From positions 14,171,821 through 14,235,820 of the forward strand of contig NC_050475.1 of the NCBI RefSeq assembly GCF_013373865.1: a stretch of 64,000 nucleotides of DNA, written 5' to 3'. The first letter of the stretch is position 1, and each line of letters starts with the position of its first letter. The notes below the pieces were generated by a model, which worked only from the letters and a program-made list of their open reading frames with translations, did no database searches and was not told the origin of the DNA. Both the position numbers and the translations under genes were made by a program. Positions 59,613 through 64,000 of this stretch are shown here, piece by piece. This stretch comes from Monomorium pharaonis (lineage: Eukaryota; Arthropoda; Insecta; Hymenoptera; Formicidae).

Positions 59613-60139
59613 CTGAAAGGCCACGTTCCAATTGAACAAGCAATGGACCTGACGTGGCCGCCCGTGTCTCCTCCATATTTGCAACATCGTATTCAATCGT
59701 GAGAGATGCGGTCGGTGTGTCTGAGGTTCTTTTAAGCGCTCGCTGTGCCTCTGCCAGAGTTAATCCTCGCAATTCAGTATCGTCCACCGCCAACAATCGG
59801 TCACCAGGTCTGACTCTGCCTTCCTTGGCAGCTGGACCATCGGCCTTAACTCCTGTTACTATCAAAGCTCTCGACATCCCTCCGCGGAGAGTCACACCGA
59901 GACTACCGTCCTCACGCTCCACCCTCACTTGAGCGACCTTTGATGAAACGTTGGAAAGCGATGATAATGTGCTGCTCGTGCATGTCTCTTGGTCATCTAG
60001 CAGTAGAAAACTGTGAGGGTGGTATTGTATTTGTGTGAGCATCTCTTCAGCTCTTGTGGAATCGGAACTTGCAGATGTGGCGACGCTTCCTGGTCTAGTT
60101 CGGCTTTTATGCGAACGCATCGTCGCCAGCCTTAATGAA
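59613..60139 (-). CDS. Grip: Grip exon encoding PDZ2 and the start of PDZ3
   Basis: Most upstream Grip exon in the window. It carries a Ser/Thr-rich segment (about 70 residues, including SRTRPGSVATSASSDSTR), then PDZ2 with loop SLGVTLRGG, the stretch VKADGPAAKEGRVRPGDRLL and helix LAEAQRALKR. It ends with IEYDVANMEETRAATSGPLL, the GRIP linker that opens PDZ3. The donor is TCAG|GTATAT at 59613/59612, phase 1, and joins in frame to 42209 to give LERGLSGELGLTV. The left (3') edge is firm. The 5' edge is not: I chose the acceptor GTTCAG (60140), but an ATG at 60145-60147 in the same frame could instead be an alternative first exon, and the polypyrimidine tract upstream is weak. The vertebrate PDZ1-PDZ2 linker is short, so the long low-complexity lead is unusual. 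Confidence 0.85.
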
Positions 60140-61039
60140 CTGAACATTGTCAATCTCTATTCAGTGATTCGAAACCGTGATTGATATATTACCCAAAAAT
60201 CAATCCAACAAAATGATTATTATCTTTTTGAAGAAGAAAGCAATTTTTCACTTAGGATTAACTTACAATCCGTTCTCCTTCTTTTGTGTATAAATTTACA
60301 CATGTAACGACTGTAGACATTCCAGTTTATAATAAATAACAAATCACAAATCACTTACAAATAATATAAATTTTGACAAAAGCTCTTCTTTTTTATCCAA
60401 TGTATTTTTACTCAGGTTAAATGTTAAAAAATATTTAATATATAATTCGTAATTTTTTACATCCATCAACATTTAATAATATTGTTCAACAAAAACTTTC
60501 TTTGTGCATAAAAATAAGGATGATAGCTTTCCATAGTATTTTGGTACAGAATATAATTCCGTTTACCAAACTGCTCTTTTATATCACAATTTTAAAAAGG
60601 TAAAATAATAAAAAAGAACTAGTTTTGTATACTGTGGCATATTATAAGTATGATACATGATCTGATGGAAAATATTTTTGCAATCAAAATTAATTAAGTT
60701 TGTTAGAAATTTAAACCTTTAAAAGGAATTTGTTATATTCATTATCGTATAATTGAAATATTTATCCTTCTCTCCTATTTTAAAAAGGAGATGTTAAATC
60801 GATACTCGAAAGTCTCGAAATGTATGGTTGCCTCTTTTCCGTGATACTAATTGGTTCTCTCACTGCGCTTATTTCGTGTTCCAAGAGTAGCTGTCATTGA
60901 TTGAATTTTGACAGTTGTCAAATTTGTATAGATATTATCTATACAATTATCGTTGTAATTTATTTTTAAAAAGTAAAAAGTAAAAAGTTAAGTAGCGCGC
61001 GCAAAGCGTCTGTGGTGTCAGTTCGCGTACTTTACATAT
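60140..61039. other. Intron upstream of the PDZ2 exon; no gene
   Basis: AT-rich. 60832-61022 is the reverse of the start of the insert at about 12885-13075 (TCTCACTGCGCTTATTTCGT), a shared mobile repeat. Confidence 0.55.
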
Positions 61040-61059
61040 CTGACAGAGCATGCATTTCA

Positions 61060-61086
61060 TTTAAAAGAGAGAAGAAAAGGAAAGAG

Positions 61087-61122
<36 letters not shown>

Positions 61123-61790
61123 GGAGAAAGGAATGAAATAAGAAGGTAAAATATCATGTAAAGTTATTTGTTGTGTAAGAAAAAGAATTTGAAGATTGCT
61201 TCCAATAGAAAGGGCTTCCGGATACATGTCGCGTCCTGATAGAGCGTTGCGTCAACGTTGTACCAGGACGCGGCATGTATCTGGAAGTCCTTTCTATTGA
61301 AAGCAATGTCAATGACTGTAAAAGTCTAAAATTTAAGTCTAAAATTGAAAGATTTTTTGTTATAGAAGATTAAGAAATAAAGTAAAGAATAAAGATTAAT
61401 TTGACATTTCGCGTACTTTTCAAGGAACAGAAAGAGAAAGAGAGAGAGAGAGAATGATAGGCAATAAGAAGGAGAAATATCCGGTAATAATAAATTGGAA
61501 ATAATATTACAATATTATATAATTTATTATTTTATTAAAAATTTTATTATAAATAATACATAAAATATAAAATAAGAAAAGAGATAGATAGATAGATAAA
61601 TAAATAGATAGGGAGGGAGAGAGAAATAGGAAACAACATTAAGATATAATATAATTTATAATTTAATTAAAAATTTTACTTTAAAATAGTACATAAAATA
61701 TATCATATAATAATATGTTTAAAATTTTTAAATCTTTTTAAAAGAAAAAAGAAGGAAAGAAAAGAAATAGGTAGACTGAGAGACAGAAAA

Positions 61791-61850
<60 letters not shown>

Positions 61851-62364
61851 CGAAAGACAAGAAATTAGAAGGAGAAACAATGTTTTTAGCAGAAAGAAGG
61901 AATGAAGAGAGAAAGAGAGATTGATTAATAACGTATATTTAGCCAAAGGGTATAACCCTATATGGCTCTCAAGAATAACATGGTAAATGACACAACTATA
62001 ATAATAGTACAATTGAAAAAAAAAAGGATACAGAAGATCAGTAAGATAATAAAGCGTAGTAAAGTGATATAAAATACATTATAAACAAAAGGAGAAAATA
62101 ATATTGTAATACATATGAAAGTACTATCCTAAGAGAAAGCATAAAAAAGCCAAAGATTCAGATGTTATAGTAGCAAATTATAAGCTAAAATTATAAGCAA
62201 TATGTATCTAGTATACAATGGAAAATAACTAGAAAATAGCAAAAGAATGATGCAAAAATAAAAATAAAATAAAATAAGTATGCAAATCAAGCGCAATAAG
62301 TAGTTAATGTAAGTAAGGAAATGTTCGTTGGTGCAGTAAGACCCTCGACTTCCACCCGATGAGC
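61060..62364 (+). repeat. Purine-rich region with (GA)n and (GATA)n microsatellites and a hairpin
   Basis: GA tracts at 61090-61119, 61432-61452 and 61796-61846. 61194-61308 is a near-perfect hairpin (see findings). The rest is AT-rich with no gene. Confidence 0.7.
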
Positions 62365-63310
62365 TCAAGCGGTACTGTCCCGTTCAAGAAGGAAAGAGTG
62401 GAGACTAGTCTTAAAAGCAGTTAATGAGAGTAAAAAAGAATCAGAGGAGTAAGAAGAGTTGTCAGCAGGATTAAAAAGCAGATCATGGATGGAGTTTAAG
62501 AGGATAGTGGATTGAATAAAGAATGAATTTTGCATAGCTGCAATTCGGAGAGTAGGGTAGGTGAAAAGACGAAGGGGAAGACGTTGAGAAAAGCGCACCA
62601 CCGAGAAGAGATAACAAACTGGTATAGTTGGGAGATATGCGAAGGACATCGTCGCAGCAACACAGAGTACGCCTGCATCCCAACAAAGTACGCCCGGCGA
62701 GAGGAAACAGATAATCAGCCGACAGCAAGGCGATAAAGCGTAATGTGTGATCTACGAGAAAGATTGCCATAGACACATCTGACGCAAGCGTTTTGCGCCC
62801 GCTGAAGTTTCAATGTTAAAGTTTTGTTGAGTTTAGAATACGCAGCACAAGCATAGTCGAGACAAGGAAACACCAAGGTTTCCACAAGTTTTTTCGTAAT
62901 TGGAAATTAAGAGAATGCCTATAGAAGCGTAGCTTGCGCAGAACAAAGTGCATGCATTTGATAGACTGGTTGACCTGGGGGGTCCAGTCCAAGGACTGGA
63001 GTGATAATAAGTAGGAGTGATAATAATACCCAAGGCGCGCACTTGAGCTTCATAACGAAGGAACCGATCACTGATCGACACACGCCTCAACAAATGGAAG
63101 TCCAGACGAGCAGCATACTATTTGCTTCCCACAATCATCGCCCCGATTTTACTGGCATTCAAATTTAAATCGTTGATTGTTGCCAACTTAAAGATGGCGT
63201 CAGCGTCTTTGTTGATAATATATATTGCATCGCTCAAATCCGCAGGGTAAAAGGAGTAGTAAATTTAGAAGTCATCAGCGAATAACATAAAGTTGGAGTG
63301 GATCAAGACA
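62365..63310 (-). pseudogene. Non-LTR retrotransposon RT, C-terminal half (jockey-like)
   Basis: On the minus strand: SVLIHSNFMLFADDF (the RT palm with the FADD catalytic pair), a stop directly after, then DAIYIINKDADAIFKLATIN, SKIGAMIVGSK, SISDRFLRYEAQVRALGIII, then VETLVFPCLDYACAAYSKLN-type thumb sequence and QRAQNACVRCVYGNLSRRSH in a shifted frame. It ends near SFLLERDSTA (62365). At least three frames are needed, so it is dead. The upstream RT half is lost where a (GA)n tract begins at 63331. Confidence 0.8.
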
Positions 63311-63324
63311 GACGAAATATTATT

Positions 63325-63330
<6 letters not shown>

Positions 63331-63392
<62 letters not shown>
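63331..63392 (+). repeat. (GA)n microsatellite
   Basis: Pure GA between a LINE relic and a CCCAG element end. Confidence 0.95.
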
Positions 63393-63395
<3 letters not shown>

Positions 63396-64000
63396 AGATA
63401 GCACACGATATTCTATGAATATCCGTTATTGATCCAGAATGTGCGTAGAATATACGGGATATTATATACATATATATGGACGAACATAAAAGTATATCCA
63501 TATAATGAACATATTATAGACATCCATAGTATATCCATATCTATGATATAAATATACAAATGAAGAACATACACGTATATTTATATACGAATGTTGTACG
63601 CACATTAATTTATGAACATCAATAAATATTCAGAAATGTACCTCTTTATGTATAACCGTTGAACATACTTACATGGATCGGCAAATATATTTAACGGCGA
63701 ACATTGTATGTATATTCTATGTACATACACACATGTTCTTTCTTAAATATCCAGAAAGATACCTTTCATGGATATCTGATGAACATTTTTGCATGGATCT
63801 GGCAAATACATTTACTGACGAACATTGTATGTATATTCTATGTACATACACACGTGTTTTTTCTTAAATATCCAGAAAGATACCTTTCATGGATATCCGA
63901 TGAACATTCTTACATGGATCTGGCAAATATATTTACCGGCGAACATTATATGTAAATTTTATGTACCTACACACGTGTTCTTTCTTAAATATCTAGAAAG
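63393..64000. mobile_element. CCCAGATAGCAC element with GGATATCC words, right end outside window
   Basis: Starts CCCAGATAGCACACGATATT directly after the GA tract. Filled with ATGGATATCC.ATGAACAT words. 63699-64000 is a tandem repeat with period 121 bp (units start at 63699, 63820 and 63941 with GAACATTGTATGTA). The small peptides readable here come from the tandem unit. Confidence 0.75.

Overview
The window is animal genomic DNA: AT-rich, intron-dominated, dense in mobile elements and microsatellites. The only host gene I can support is on the minus strand. Three widely spaced exons encode consecutive PDZ domains 2 to 5 of a glutamate-receptor-interacting protein (Grip, the GRIP1/GRIP2 family). 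The exons are at 59613-60139, 41692-42209 and 133-452. Their splice sites agree in phase, and the introns between them are about 17.4 kb and 41.2 kb. The 5' part (N-terminus, PDZ1) lies beyond base 64000 and the 3' part (PDZ6, PDZ7) lies before base 1. The transposon mix (mariner, Tc1, piggyBac, hAT, Penelope, Ty3/gypsy, LINEs) and the Grip sequence suggest an insect, and I lean to a hymenopteran such as an ant. That is an inference from the repeat style, not a proof.

Intron 41691-453 holds, from left to right: a LINE reverse-transcriptase fragment cut by a Ty3/gypsy LTR (1387); a decayed minus-strand gypsy pol gene carrying two foldback elements and a 611-bp MITE; a 1.4-kb foldback (7058-8490); a piggyBac relic (10030-10830) beside a 1.27-kb foldback; sparsely marked AT-rich sequence; a tandem-word foldback (17196-17628); a possible LINE ORF1; an internally deleted mariner; a Penelope 3' end; a Tc1 element with both inverted repeats and its TA duplication (24147-25705); two hAT copies facing away from each other around a 1-kb MITE (25711-31742); another tandem-word foldback (31912-33236); a Penelope GIY-YIG end; a mariner; and a GC-rich LTR-like block inside and beside more foldbacks.

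Intron 59612-42210 is mostly nested short-palindrome elements with CCCAG... termini. Some carry tRNA-like or 5S-rRNA-like modules. It also holds a 1.77-kb element with roughly 400-bp inverted repeats around a broken, widely conserved but uncharacterised gene (56297-58067). Upstream of exon 59613-60139 lie a LINE 3' end, GA microsatellites and the start of another CCCAG element.

Two repeat superfamilies stand out. The first consists of foldbacks whose arms are tandem arrays of short words around a shared core. Two of them have exact 9-bp target duplications, as expected for MULE/Foldback-type transposition. The second consists of elements sharing only a CCCAG(N)(T/A)AGCA-like end and a 2-bp target duplication. 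Their interiors are unrelated to one another, each built from its own self-complementary word. This second pattern is my best candidate for something not well described.
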